A DNA stretch of 28,893 bases from Sphingobium sp. CCH11-B1. Its GTDB lineage: Bacteria; Pseudomonadota; Alphaproteobacteria; Sphingomonadales; Sphingomonadaceae. Below, piece after piece: positions 16,068 through 24,824 of the stretch. Position 1 is the stretch's first letter. Each line of letters starts with the position of its first letter. The translations under genes were made by a program, and so were the position numbers. Location: contig NZ_LSJY01000015.1 in the NCBI RefSeq assembly GCF_001556865.1, positions 1 through 28,893 on the forward strand, written 5' to 3'. The notes beneath the pieces were generated by a model. That model saw only the letters and a list, made by a program, of their open reading frames with translations, was not told where the DNA came from and did not search any database.

Positions 16068-17132
16068 CTATCTTTTGCGCAAGGTGATTTCATCTGATTT
16101 GGTTCGTTCAACGTCGAGATCGAACAGCACCGCCAGCCGATCCGCAACCTCATTGGCATTGTCCACGCGGAAGCGTCCGCTGACTCTGAGGGCGCCGAGA
16201 CCGGGATCCGCGAGGCGTATCGACGTCGCGGAATCCTCATTGGTCTCAGCAACCACCGCCGAAAGCGGCGTGCGCTCATACTCCTTGATGAGGGGCTCTT
16301 CAGGCCCTGCTCTAATGGGCTCGATGGCGGATTTAGGCGCAATGCCAGGCAGCAGTGCGGGCGTCACGACGGCATAACTCAGAACCTCTCCTGGCTCCAG
16401 ACGGGCGATAGCCGCCGATCCCCGCCGCCCCTTCGCACCTTCCGGCCGTTCGACGTCGACCGCACCTTTGAGCAGGCGAACGGTCACCCGTTTGTCGTCG
16501 CCGAGTATGACGTCGAATATCGTGCCACGCGCCGTGACGCTGCCACCCCCAGCCAGCACGATGAAGGGCCGCTTCTCATGTGCAACCTCGAAGCGGGCAC
16601 GACCTCGTGCGAGGCGCAGTTCACGTCGGGCCGGGCTGAAGCTTGTCGACAGCTCACTGCCTTCGTCCAGTTCGACCATCGAGCCATCGGCTAGCCGGAC
16701 GCTCCTCCGTCCGCCTACGACAGTGTCGTATAGCGCCTGCTCCACGGTTGCGGCGCTCCCGATCTGAGCCACCTGGGACCCTGCGGATACGGGGCCACGC
16801 AAATCCTTGTTCGCTAACCACCCACCGGCGCCGAGAGCCAGTAGCAGACTTGCGGCGATTGCTGTCCACTTCCAATGACGGCTAGTCGGCTCATTGTCGT
16901 TAGCCTGGGCCTCGATTTCCTCTCTCTGCGCGGCCAGAAACCGGCCCATGGCAAAGATCTCGCCAGCTCGCTCATAGGCATCCCGATGCGTTGCACCTAG
17001 CGAGAGCCACTTCTCAAACTCTGGACGATAGGTCTTCGCGTCCGGCCCACGCATCCGTGCGAACCACAGCGACGCCTCGCGCATCAACTGATCCATTCGA
17101 GGCATGCCATCCGGCAATCCCTTCTCAGCCAT
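16068..17132 (-). CDS. FecR-like anti-sigma/sigma regulator
   Basis: The product is 354 aa from ATG 17132, which overlaps the sigma-factor stop by 8 bp; a longer frame to 17180 lies wholly inside the sigma gene. Residues 13-65 form the cytoplasmic sigma-binding domain (QLMREASLWFARMRGP, then YRPEFEKWLSLGATHRDAYE). A single membrane helix follows at about 88-106. The periplasmic FecR domain (about 125-225) contains GGRRSVRLADGSMVELDEGS and ARGTIFDV, both typical. The C-terminal region has an STN-like fold pattern (RVSGRFRVDNANEVADRLAV). It should relay receptor occupancy to the sigma factor. Confidence 0.92.
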   Translation of the reverse strand: MAEKGLPDGMPRMDQLMREASLWFARMRGPDAKTYRPEFEKWLSLGATHRDAYERAGEIFAMGRFLAAQREEIEAQANDNEPTSRHWKWTAIAASLLLALGAGGWLANKDLRGPVSAGSQVAQIGSAATVEQALYDTVVGGRRSVRLADGSMVELDEGSELSTSFSPARRELRLARGRARFEVAHEKRPFIVLAGGGSVTARGTIFDVILGDDKRVTVRLLKGAVDVERPEGAKGRRGSAAIARLEPGEVLSYAVVTPALLPGIAPKSAIEPIRAGPEEPLIKEYERTPLSAVVAETNEDSATSIRLADPGLGALRVSGRFRVDNANEVADRLAVLFDLDVERTKSDEITLRKR

Positions 17133-17673
17133 TGGTGTTGCCAATGCTGCTGCTGATACGCACGATGGCCTCTGCCACATGCCACTCCACAGTTCGGATG
17201 CTGATGTTCAGCTTTTCCGCGATCTGCCTATATCCGAGTTCTTCTGCGCGATGTAACAAATATACCTCTTTTGTCCTCGGCGGGAGACCGTCAATGGCAA
17301 GCCGATATCGTTCCCGCATCTCGTTCAATTCTGCGGCGGAGTCCGGACCGGCGACCTGCTGATCTGCCGCGTAGATCACCGGGTCGAATGACTGGGTCCT
17401 GACCCACGCGCGCACGCGATCGGCCAGGAGGTGGCGCAATATGCCGTGAAGATAGGCGCCAGGGTTATTCCACGCAGCGGCCGATCTTGAGGCTGCCAAC
17501 CTCGCGAAGGCTTCCTGCACCAGATCGTCCCGATCATCTTCGAGCCATATCTTCCTGCGGAGAAACGAGAAGAGCTTCGGCGCCTCCTGACGGTAGACAC
17601 TCTCGAACTGATGCTCGTCGTAGACTGCTGCTGCGTGTGAACACGCTCCGTCGGTTTCGTGCCCCCGATACAT
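17125..17673 (-). CDS. FecI-like ECF RNA polymerase sigma factor
   Basis: The product is 182 aa from ATG 17673. A frame reaching 17781 adds 36 residues with no sigma similarity, and neither start has a strong ribosome site. Region 2 is at about 23-90 (FESVYRQEAPKLFSFLRR, then DRDDLVQEAFARLA). Region 4 is at about 128-172 (LPPRTKEVYLLHRAEELGYR, then QIAEKLNISIRTVEWHV). It is likely to direct transcription of the receptor-isopeptidase genes and possibly the A-B-C operon. Coupled translation with FecR is suggested by the overlap. Confidence 0.92.
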   Translation of the reverse strand: MYRGHETDGACSHAAAVYDEHQFESVYRQEAPKLFSFLRRKIWLEDDRDDLVQEAFARLAASRSAAAWNNPGAYLHGILRHLLADRVRAWVRTQSFDPVIYAADQQVAGPDSAAELNEMRERYRLAIDGLPPRTKEVYLLHRAEELGYRQIAEKLNISIRTVEWHVAEAIVRISSSIGNTNG

Positions 17674-17950
17674 TGGCTCAGGCGCCCCGGTCGGGATCGA
17701 CTGGCGCCGACGCGCCGTAAAAGACTTGGACAATAGACAGCATGACAGGTCCACCCAAAGGTGGCGGGCAATATTGTCCAATACCTGCGCTCAACCGTCG
17801 CGGATGAGCCCACTATCATGCCTGGAAGGATAATCCTGCGCGCAGGCCCCAGCCATTTCCTGCACTGCCTAGGGAGTGTGCAACGGTTCTTAGGATCTTG
17901 CAAGGTGCGAACAACGTATATCCCCTTGTGGTGCAACAGCAGACAGCCAC
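17674..17950. other. spacer between the MarR gene and the sigma-factor gene
   Basis: These 277 bp should carry the promoter of the leftward sigma-FecR-receptor-isopeptidase operon. No credible gene is seen. The part around 17750-17820 contains ggacaatagac and attgtccaa, which share the complementary words ggacaat and attgtcc about 40 bases apart, a possible operator pair. Nothing more specific can be supported. Confidence 0.45.
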
Positions 17951-18346
17951 TCATTTTCGAAGACGTTGATGAAGCGGCAGTTCCGCCGCCACCGCGACAA
18001 GCTTGTCGAAAAAACGATCGAGCATCGCACTTGTCTCTTCCTTCAGCTCGACGATGATCCGGCGTCCATCGGAAGGGTCGCGATGCAGATCGACGAAGCC
18101 TCGTTCGGCCAGACGATGGACGATCCGCTGCGAGTTTCTCTCGGACGTGCTTGAAGCCCCGGTGAGAGAGGTGAGCGAGCGAGGTTGGACGCTTCTGCCA
18201 TTGTAGAGTTCGAGCAGCATTTCGAAGGCCGGAATCGTAAAGAGGTCCTTGCCGAACTCGTCGGCCCGCAGTCGCTGGACCTGCTCGGTCAATCCGATCA
18301 TGCTGCAACGGCTTAGCGTTGTCGTAATAAATCTCCCCTCTATCAT
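17951..18346 (-). CDS. MarR-family transcription regulator
   Basis: The product is 131 aa from ATG 18346, with GGGAGG 7 bases upstream; a longer frame to 18547 adds an unrelated 67 residues. The winged-helix region (about 35-105) shows the MarR pattern: LTSLTGASSTSERNSQRIVH as recognition helix, then RLAERGFVDLHRDPSDGRR as the wing (the DPxDGRR motif is diagnostic). The ligand is unknown. It points the same way as the sigma operon but is separated from it by 277 bp, so it may be its own unit at the border of the lasso cargo. Confidence 0.85.
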   Translation of the reverse strand: MIEGRFITTTLSRCSMIGLTEQVQRLRADEFGKDLFTIPAFEMLLELYNGRSVQPRSLTSLTGASSTSERNSQRIVHRLAERGFVDLHRDPSDGRRIIVELKEETSAMLDRFFDKLVAVAAELPLHQRLRK

Positions 18347-18904
18347 TGCGCGCCTCCCATGACTGGAAGCGCGCGCGTTCGCAGCGGATACGGGATCAAT
18401 CTCTGGCGAGTGGGCATGGACAGCTCCTTTCTCAGACGAGCAGGAAACGCATGTCGCACCCGGGCATATTGTAAGATTTTGCGTGTAAATGAGGATGGCG
18501 AGGCTTCGATCCGTTTTGGATGATTTACTCAGGACAACTCTCGGCATTTTTGCGGGCAGTAAGCGCAGTGCGGTGGTCGATGAGCGTGCCTGCCCGGCCG
18601 CTGGCGAGGGTGAAAGTCAATGATATTGGGAGGACACTTCTATAGCTGATAGTCTACAGTAAAAGTCGGCCCTCCGTCCGAAGCAGCGCTGCTGCGGTAT
18701 CACCGGAACCTGTGAACACGGGATTTTGGCTACGCTCCGCATATCTTTGGATCCCTTCGCCCGGGCCGTCGCTCCCACCAGCCTGAGATAGATGCGACGG
18801 CCTATCCGTCGCCAGGGAGGGGAGTGGGCAGTGTTCGGCTGGGCGATTTGCGGGTCGCTCGATCATCACTGGCCTGTTTTCAGCCTATCCCTCGAGGCAC
18901 GTCC
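18347..18904. other. 558-bp spacer between MarR and primase-like genes
   Basis: No reading frame here looks like a gene. It is a divergent spacer and should hold promoters for the leftward MarR gene and the rightward primase-like gene. It is A/T-rich at 18465-18530 and 18615-18665. No convincing promoter, iteron set or origin was recognised. Confidence 0.5.
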
Positions 18905-19843
18905 ATGGCGTACATCAACACCAAACATAACCCGGAACTCGAGGTGATCGGGTCCGATATCGTGAGGCGTCTCGGAGGCGTCTGGAAGCCCGGCGGCGCA
19001 ATGTGCCGTTGTCCGGCCCATCCCGATCGCAGTCCCAGCCTGTCTGTTCGCGTAGGGGACCATGCGCTGCTCTTCAAATGCTTTGCGGGCTGCGATTCCC
19101 GCGACGTCATCAGCGAGATTTTGCGTATCCAGGAGAATGCCCTCCATAACGCTGAGAGCAAGCAGGCCTCGATGTCGAAGATGCCAACCGATCTGTGGCG
19201 CCGCCAGCAGGCACTGCGGATCTGGGATGAAGCCCGTCCGCTAATTGGTTCGCCCGCCGAAATCTATCTGCGTCGCAGGCGAATAGCGTTGCTTCCCCGT
19301 TCCTTGCGCTTCAATCCCCGAACACCTCTCGGTCAGGGTGACGACGTCGAGTTCCGGCCCGCCATGATCGCGGCTCTCCATGACGGCGGGCTCCACGACG
19401 ACGGGCGCTTCATCGCCATCCAGCGGACCTTCTTCGATCGGGACGATGCGCGGCGTGCCCGCGATCTTGCCGACCCACGGATGACGCTCGGGCGCCCCGA
19501 TTGTGCGGCTGTCATGCTGGGCACCGCAACTTCGGTTCTGGGGCTTGCGGAAGGCGTGGAGACCGCTCTCTCGGCGATGATCCTGTTCGGCATCCCCGTC
19601 TGGGCCACGCTTGGCAGTGAACGGTTGCATCAGATCGCTGTCCCGGATCGCGTTACTCGCCTCGTGCTGTTCCCCGATAACGATGTCGCCGGTGAGATCG
19701 GGGCAGCGAACGCCCTTGAGGTTTATGCCATGGCCGGGCGCACTATCGAAGTCGAGTATCCTCCGATCGGCTTCAAGGACTGGAACGACGTGCTCCGGGC
19801 GGGAGGGGAGGGAGTGGGGGAGTGGTGGCGGCAAGTAGCCTGA
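18905..19843 (+). CDS. Toprim/zinc-ribbon primase-like protein of mobile elements
   Basis: The product is 312 aa from ATG 18905, with GAGG 8 bases upstream; the longer frame from 18824 lacks support. A CHC2-like zinc-binding set is visible: Cys34, Cys36 and His39 (MCRCPAHPDRSPS), then Cys59 and Cys63 (FKCFAGCDS). The Toprim domain has GLAEGVETA (213-221, catalytic Glu) and LFPDNDVAG (255-263, the Asp pair). This architecture fits short primase-like proteins found on alphaproteobacterial plasmids and integrative elements. It probably helps replication or establishment after transfer. The ParB-like gene follows after 33 bp. Confidence 0.88.
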   Translation: MAYINTKHNPELEVIGSDIVRRLGGVWKPGGAMCRCPAHPDRSPSLSVRVGDHALLFKCFAGCDSRDVISEILRIQENALHNAESKQASMSKMPTDLWRRQQALRIWDEARPLIGSPAEIYLRRRRIALLPRSLRFNPRTPLGQGDDVEFRPAMIAALHDGGLHDDGRFIAIQRTFFDRDDARRARDLADPRMTLGRPDCAAVMLGTATSVLGLAEGVETALSAMILFGIPVWATLGSERLHQIAVPDRVTRLVLFPDNDVAGEIGAANALEVYAMAGRTIEVEYPPIGFKDWNDVLRAGGEGVGEWWRQVA

Positions 19844-19876
19844 TGGTCAGGCTGTCCCCGCCAGGAGACTACCACA

Positions 19877-21865
19877 ATGACCCAACTTCCCATTCTCGTC
19901 GCCGCGGCGAACCTTTCCAAATCGCCTAGCAATGTCCGGACTGTCGGCGATGCCGTCGCCGATGCCCAGCTCGAGGCGAACATTGCCGTCAAGGGCGTCC
20001 GCCAGAACCTGATCGGCGTGCCCGTGTCGCGCAAAAAAGGACATTACCGCATCATCGCAGGCGGCCGACGCCTCGACGCTGTCCACCGGCTGATCGAGAA
20101 GGGCGTGTTCGCCGCCGACTACCAGTTGGCAGTTCTGATCCTCGGTGACACCAAGGACGCGATCGAAACCAGCCTCGAAGAGAATTTCTTCAATCTCACG
20201 ATGAACCCGGCCGACACTTGCCGGGCCTTCCAGGACATCATCGAGAGCGAGAAGAAGACCCCCGAGGATGTCGCCAAGCGCTTCGGCCTCACCGAGCGGT
20301 TCGTGCGCAGCCGGCTTCGTCTTGCCGATCTCGCTGATCCGATCTTCGAAGCCCTGCGCAATGGCGAGATCACGCTGAATGTTGCCGTCGCCTATGCCAG
20401 CAACAGCGACCGCACCAAGCAAGCCGAGGTCTTCGAACTGCTCAAGGACGGCTACTACCGGGCCAACGTCAACGAGATCAAACGTCAGCTTGTTGAGGAC
20501 ACCTATGTCGGCAGCGATCCCAAGGCTCTTCTGGTCGGGCGGGATGCCTATATCGAAGCAGGGGGCCGGGTCGACCTCGACCTTTTCACCGACTCGACGA
20601 CGGAGCGCTGGATCGATGGCGACCTCCTCAACCGTCTCGTGGCCGACAAACTCGCGACCGCCGCGGAGGCCCTGCGCGAACGTGAGGGGCTGGCGGAAGT
20701 CCGAGTCATTCCCTCGACCCATGTCAGCTACAACGACACCTGGGATTTGCGCCCGCTCAAGGGCGACACGCCCGAACTCACAGACGAGCAACAGACGCGT
20801 CTCGAGGAAATTGAAGCCGAGATCGAGGCCGCCAACGAAGCCTGGGAAGACGCCGACGAAGACGGCCAGGCCGAACAAGCCAACCGTGTCGAGATGCTCG
20901 AGGCCGAATATCGCGCGATCGAGAAGCCTGCACCGGTCCTTACCGAGGAGCAGAAGGCGGGGGCGCTCGCCTATGTCGTCATCGGCCATGACGGCCAGCC
21001 GCGTCTTCACGAGCAGCTCTATGTCGCTCCTACCGATGAGCCTGACGATCAGGAGCAGGACGATCAGGTTGTGGACGAGGACGACAATGACGATGTCGTC
21101 GCCGGCTCGGTCAAGCCCACGTACAGCCAGCGGCTCAGCCAGGAACTGGCCGAGATGAAGAGCGAATTGCTGCGTGTGCATATCGCCAGCGATCCGCGTT
21201 TCGCGCTCGACCTCGGCACCTTCTGGATGGTCGATAAGGCCACCCGCCATTCGAGCGGCTTCGATCTTGCGACCGAGCTCAAGGCCGACAAGCCCTACTC
21301 CGGGCTCACCGGCTACCAGAGCGGGACGCTTGCCGCCGAGGAATGGGGCAAGATTGACGAGGGGCTGGATCGCAGCTGGATCGAGGCGGGCGATGCCTGC
21401 CAGCGCTACGACGCCTTCTGCGCGCTTCCCGATGAGGCTCGTGCGGCGTGGCTCGCCTGGGCCATCGCCCGGACGCTCCATGCGGTTGTCGCGGGCAAGA
21501 CGGGCGAGGCCATGATCGACCATCTTGGCACCAAGCTCGAGATCGATGTGGCGGCCTGGTGGCGTCCGACCGCGAACAACTATTTCGATCGTGTGAGCAA
21601 GGCCGCGATCCTTACCCACATCGAAGAGATTGGGGGCAAGGAACTGTCGAGCCGCTACGGTGGGTCGAAGAAGCATGACCTCGCGACCTCGGCCGAGAAG
21701 ATCTTCGGTGGGTCCGTCCCCATCGAGGCTGAACTGCGCGAAGCGGCTCTCGCTTGGGTGCCCGACGTCATGCGTTTCAGCACGCCTGCGACCGCGCTCG
21801 AACTGGCGCCTGCGAAAGACGAGAGCGTCACCGACTCGGGTGACGAACTCCAGCAGGCCGCCTGA
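19877..21865 (+). CDS. large ParB/Spo0J-domain protein of mobile elements
   Basis: The product is 662 aa from ATG 19877, with AGGAG about 9 bases upstream. The N-terminal ParB-like nuclease domain has GVRQNLIGVPV and YRIIAGGRRLDAVHRLI (the GGRR motif). A helix-turn-helix stretch follows near residues 125-155 (TPEDVAKRFGLTERFVRSRL). The middle holds a glutamate-rich coiled-coil-like segment (about 300-330) and a very acidic linker (about 398-415, DEPDDQEQDDQVVDEDDNDD). The long C-terminal part is specific to this mobile-element family. It is not a standard ParB, which is about 300 aa, and no ParA gene is nearby, so partition is not established. Its place next to primase and strawberry-notch genes is typical. 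Confidence 0.88.
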   Translation: MTQLPILVAAANLSKSPSNVRTVGDAVADAQLEANIAVKGVRQNLIGVPVSRKKGHYRIIAGGRRLDAVHRLIEKGVFAADYQLAVLILGDTKDAIETSLEENFFNLTMNPADTCRAFQDIIESEKKTPEDVAKRFGLTERFVRSRLRLADLADPIFEALRNGEITLNVAVAYASNSDRTKQAEVFELLKDGYYRANVNEIKRQLVEDTYVGSDPKALLVGRDAYIEAGGRVDLDLFTDSTTERWIDGDLLNRLVADKLATAAEALREREGLAEVRVIPSTHVSYNDTWDLRPLKGDTPELTDEQQTRLEEIEAEIEAANEAWEDADEDGQAEQANRVEMLEAEYRAIEKPAPVLTEEQKAGALAYVVIGHDGQPRLHEQLYVAPTDEPDDQEQDDQVVDEDDNDDVVAGSVKPTYSQRLSQELAEMKSELLRVHIASDPRFALDLGTFWMVDKATRHSSGFDLATELKADKPYSGLTGYQSGTLAAEEWGKIDEGLDRSWIEAGDACQRYDAFCALPDEARAAWLAWAIARTLHAVVAGKTGEAMIDHLGTKLEIDVAAWWRPTANNYFDRVSKAAILTHIEEIGGKELSSRYGGSKKHDLATSAEKIFGGSVPIEAELREAALAWVPDVMRFSTPATALELAPAKDESVTDSGDELQQAA

Positions 21866-21877
21866 TCGAACGCTCCT

Positions 21878-21911
21878 GGGACCGCGGCCTTGCGCTGCGG
21901 TTCCGTTTTTT
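21878..21911 (+). terminator. intrinsic terminator after the ParB-like gene
   Basis: GGGACCGC (21878-21885) pairs with GCGGTTCC (21897-21904), all eight positions with one G-U, around an 11-base loop. The run GTTTTTT follows directly. This has stem, loop and U-tract in the right order, 13 bases after the ParB-like stop codon. Confidence 0.75.
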
Positions 21912-21957
21912 GCGCACTTGCGCCTCAAGTGGCGAACCATGTTCGAGGAACTCGACA

Positions 21958-22326
21958 ATGGCTGACATCATCCAGCTCCCCGTCATGACCGCGCGCGATG
22001 CCGAATCCATCGGTTTTGCGCGCTTCAATGATGTGCCGACCTTCCCGATCGATATCCCCGACGGGAACTTCACGATCAGCGCACGCACCAGCGACGGGCG
22101 CCGTATCACCTTCTTCTTCGGCGAATATCAGCGCGCCGCGCCGCCGAGCTTCGTCGACATCCAATTTCACGACAATGGGACAACCATCCCCAATGCGAAT
22201 GGCGGCATCTCGCCCAGCTTCGACATGCTGACGATCGGGCAGGGGGGCCGTCATGCCTATGACAGCAGGCGCCATCCGTCGGATGAGAAACCGTCGATTG
22301 CCGTGATCCTCCTTGGATCATCATAG
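21958..22326 (+). CDS. conserved mobile-element protein of unknown function, 122 aa
   Basis: The product is 122 aa from ATG 21958, with gaggaa 8 bases upstream. It looks like a soluble beta-rich protein (NFTISARTSDGRRITFFFGE, then FVDIQFHDNG). No signal peptide, membrane segment or motif is visible. Small proteins of this kind often lie between ParB-like and strawberry-notch genes on sphingomonad elements, so it is probably real, but no function can be given. Confidence 0.7.
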   Translation: MADIIQLPVMTARDAESIGFARFNDVPTFPIDIPDGNFTISARTSDGRRITFFFGEYQRAAPPSFVDIQFHDNGTTIPNANGGISPSFDMLTIGQGGRHAYDSRRHPSDEKPSIAVILLGSS

Positions 22327-22472
22327 GCAGACGCCTCCTTCTTTCCTTTTGCCTCCAACTCAGGGCCTGGCCTCGTGCCATGGCCCCTTCTTCATGCTGG
22401 CCGCAGGCCCGGAGGGAAGGGGGAGGGGGATGATTGGGCCGCGATGGTCCTGATCCAATCCGGAGTTCCGCC

Positions 22473-24734
22473 ATGTCTGTTCCTCTCCTTGCGCTCGCGC
22501 ATCCCAACGAGCCCGAAAATTCCACGACCACACGCCTGTTCGGCGTCGCTACCCGGCTAGCCGACCTTCTCCAACGCGGGCGCTCAATCCGCCGCCAGGA
22601 CCTCAAGCGCCTCATGGAGGAAGCCTTCAGGGTCTCCGACGCGACAGGCACCTGGTCGATGCGCGATGCCTACGATGCGCTCGAGGCCGCACAGGTGATC
22701 CTCCTCAAATCGTCGGCCGGCTGGACTGGCTTCGATCTGGCGGGCGCTGATGCCTTCGCCTCGCTTCGCCGCTTCGAACATGCGCTCCCGACCCAGACCT
22801 ATCGCAGCGAGCATCAGGTCGAGATGCAGCAGTTCAGTACACCGATCTCGCTCGCCTGGCTCGCCGCACAGGCCGCGCGTATCCGACCGGACGATCTGGT
22901 GCTTGAACCCTCCGCCGGCACCGGGATGCTGGCCGTCCACGCCTTCGGGGTCGGCACCGCACTGGCCCTCAACGAGCGCGACCCTGGTCGCGCCTCGCTG
23001 CTCGGCAAGCTGCTCGGTGTGCCTGTTACGACCCACGATGCCGAATTCATCAACGACCTGCTACCCGCTGACCAATCCGCAAGTGTCGTGCTGATGAACC
23101 CGCCCTTCAGCCGGAGCGAGGGGCGGGGAAAGGACCGTTTCGCAGGCGCTCGCCATCTGCGCTCCGCGCTGTTGCGCCTGGCGCCGGGCGGGCGCTGCGT
23201 CGCGATTATGCCGCCCAGCTTCGCAGCGGACGGCACCGCCTCCGGCTATGCGATGGTCTGCGAGACCGCGACCCCGCGTGTCGAGATCACCATCCTCGGC
23301 AACCCCTATGCCAAGCATGGCACCGGCATCGCCGTTCGGCTGATCATCTTCGACAAAGGCTGGACGGGGACGACGGAACGCTTGACCGCCCAATCCATCG
23401 AGGAGGCTGAGATCCTGGTCGCTGCCGTCCCGCCGCGCCTTGTCCTACCCGAGCCGGAGCCGCCCGCACCGGCCGTCATTCCCTTGCGTCCACGCCGTGC
23501 TATGATGCCCTCGACGTCCACGATCTTCGGCGGCATTCAGAAGCGCGCTCTGGTCGCGCCCGACCGCATCGCTGCGGATGGGAGCACCAGACCCGTCGAC
23601 TATGCGATCCGCGCCACGCCGCTGCCAGCGGGCGACCCTGTCGGGCATTACGCGCCCTGGCGCCCCGCACGCATCGATATCGCGAACGCCACGCCCCACC
23701 CCGACCAGTTGGTGGAGTCAGTTGCGATGGCGTCCGTGCTGCCGCCAGCGCCCAGCTATCGCCCGATGCTCCAACCCCAGGCCTTCGCTGCCCTGTCCGA
23801 CGCCCAGCTCGAGACGATCATCCACGCGGGCGAAGCTTGCGAGCGCGATCTCAAGGGTACCTTCTTGCCCAACAAGGCAGGCGACCAGCTCCACGAGGAC
23901 CCGGAAGGGGCAGTCTATCGCACCGGCTTCTTCATCGCTGACGGCACTGGTGTCGGCAAGGGCCGTGAAGGTGCGGGCATCATCCTCGACCAGTGGAACC
24001 GCGGTCGTCGCCGAGCGATCTGGATTTCACGCAGTTCGGCGTTGATCGAGGACGCAAGACGGGACTGGAGCGCGCTGGGCGGCGTGCCGATCGATATCCA
24101 GCCGCTCGATGCTTTTCCCCTCGGTGAACCAGTCGCTATGGCCAGCGGGATCCTCTTCCTCACTTATGCGACGCTGCGCTCCCAGCGCCATGACCGGGCA
24201 TCGCGCCTGCAGCAATTGCTCGATTGGGCAGGGCCGGATTTCGACGGCGTTATCCTGCTCGACGAATCGCATGCGCTCGGCAACGCTGCCGGCACTGAAA
24301 CCGAATTTGGCGCGGCCAAGGGATCCGAACAGGGCCTTGCGGGGGTCCGCCTGCAAATCGCGCTGCCGCGTGCCCGCGTCATCTACGTCTCCGCGACCGG
24401 CGCGACCAAGCCGGAAAGTCTGAGCTATACCGCTAGGCTCGGCCTCTGGGGACCAGGCACTGCCTTCCGCGACCGCGACGCTTTCCTTGCCGCCATGGAG
24501 GAGGGGGGCATCGCGGCGATGGAGATCGTCGCGCGCGATACCAAGGCCATGGGCCTCTACACGGCGCGCGCGCTCAGCTTCGCCGGCGTCGAATATGACC
24601 CGCTCGAGCATAAACTGACACCCGCCCAGATCGAGATCTACGATGCTTATGCCGATGCCTGGGCGATCTTATGCGCAGCTGCGCATAAGATGCCTTATCG
24701 CGAGGTGGCGATAATGCGAAGGAACGCGGCGTAG
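22473..24734 (+). pseudogene. strawberry-notch-like methyltransferase/helicase, N-terminal part, disrupted by a RIT element
   Basis: ATG 22473 has GGAG 8 bases upstream. Native sequence runs 732 residues to 24668 and is followed by 21 foreign residues read from the inserted element before a stop. Residues 120-260 carry DNA-methyltransferase motifs: EPSAGTG (145-151) for AdoMet binding and NPPF (209-212). A helicase-type ATPase follows, with Walker A GTGVGKG (491-497) and DESH (597-600). Intact relatives are usually about 1,400 aa, with the second helicase half after the insertion point. Loss of that half should abolish ATPase-driven function; the methyltransferase half might still fold. Remaining sequence resumes at 28501. 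Confidence 0.88.
24666..24691. repeat. 26-bp perfect palindrome at the left edge of the RIT element
   Basis: The sequence is self-complementary over all 26 bases, centred on cagctg. It lies between the broken host gene and the left terminal repeat, and no copy lies outside the right repeat. Its half contains gctgcgcat, which recurs at 24766-24774 inside the element. The outer three bases (atc) belong to the host gene. Confidence 0.85.
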
Positions 24735-24743
24735 GCGCGCAAT
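24694..24743. repeat. left terminal inverted repeat of the RIT element
   Basis: These 50 bases are the exact reverse complement of 28446-28495; the match ends at both sides (c/c outside, t/c inside). The outer 20 bases contain an internal hairpin, ttatcgc-gaggtg-gcgataa. The inner part contains ataatgcgaagga, which is repeated near the right end. Confidence 0.95.
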
Positions 24744-24824
24744 TTCCGTAAGGCGTGGCGATGTTGCTGCGCATTATTTTGGCTGCGAACCTCGGTGGTC
24801 TCTGGACCAGCTGAGGATAAAAGC

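Larger units (their letters stand above)
8676..17673. other. lasso-peptide biosynthesis, sensing and degradation locus
   Basis: Plus-strand genes A (precursor), B (leader recognition plus peptidase) and C (macrolactam synthetase) run from 8676 to 11297. Minus-strand genes for an ECF sigma factor, FecR-like protein, TonB-dependent receptor and isopeptidase run from 17673 down to 11282. The set matches the exporter-free, isopeptidase-containing lasso clusters known from Caulobacterales and sphingomonads (astexin, benenodin and sphingopyxin type). The grouping is inferred from gene content. The two arms are convergent and overlap by 16 bp at their ends. Confidence 0.9.

Noticed and set aside
17376..18308. 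310-codon minus-strand frame spanning the sigma and MarR genes
   Set aside because: It overlaps two well-supported genes in another frame and is Arg/Ser-rich, as shadow frames are.
18654..18869. 71-codon minus-strand frame in the long spacer
   Set aside because: No ribosome site and no recognisable features; composition does not suggest a gene.
19847..21958. 703-codon open frame on the minus strand
   Set aside because: It lies opposite the ParB-like gene, whose motifs, ribosome site and codon pattern are convincing; the antisense frame is a high-GC shadow.
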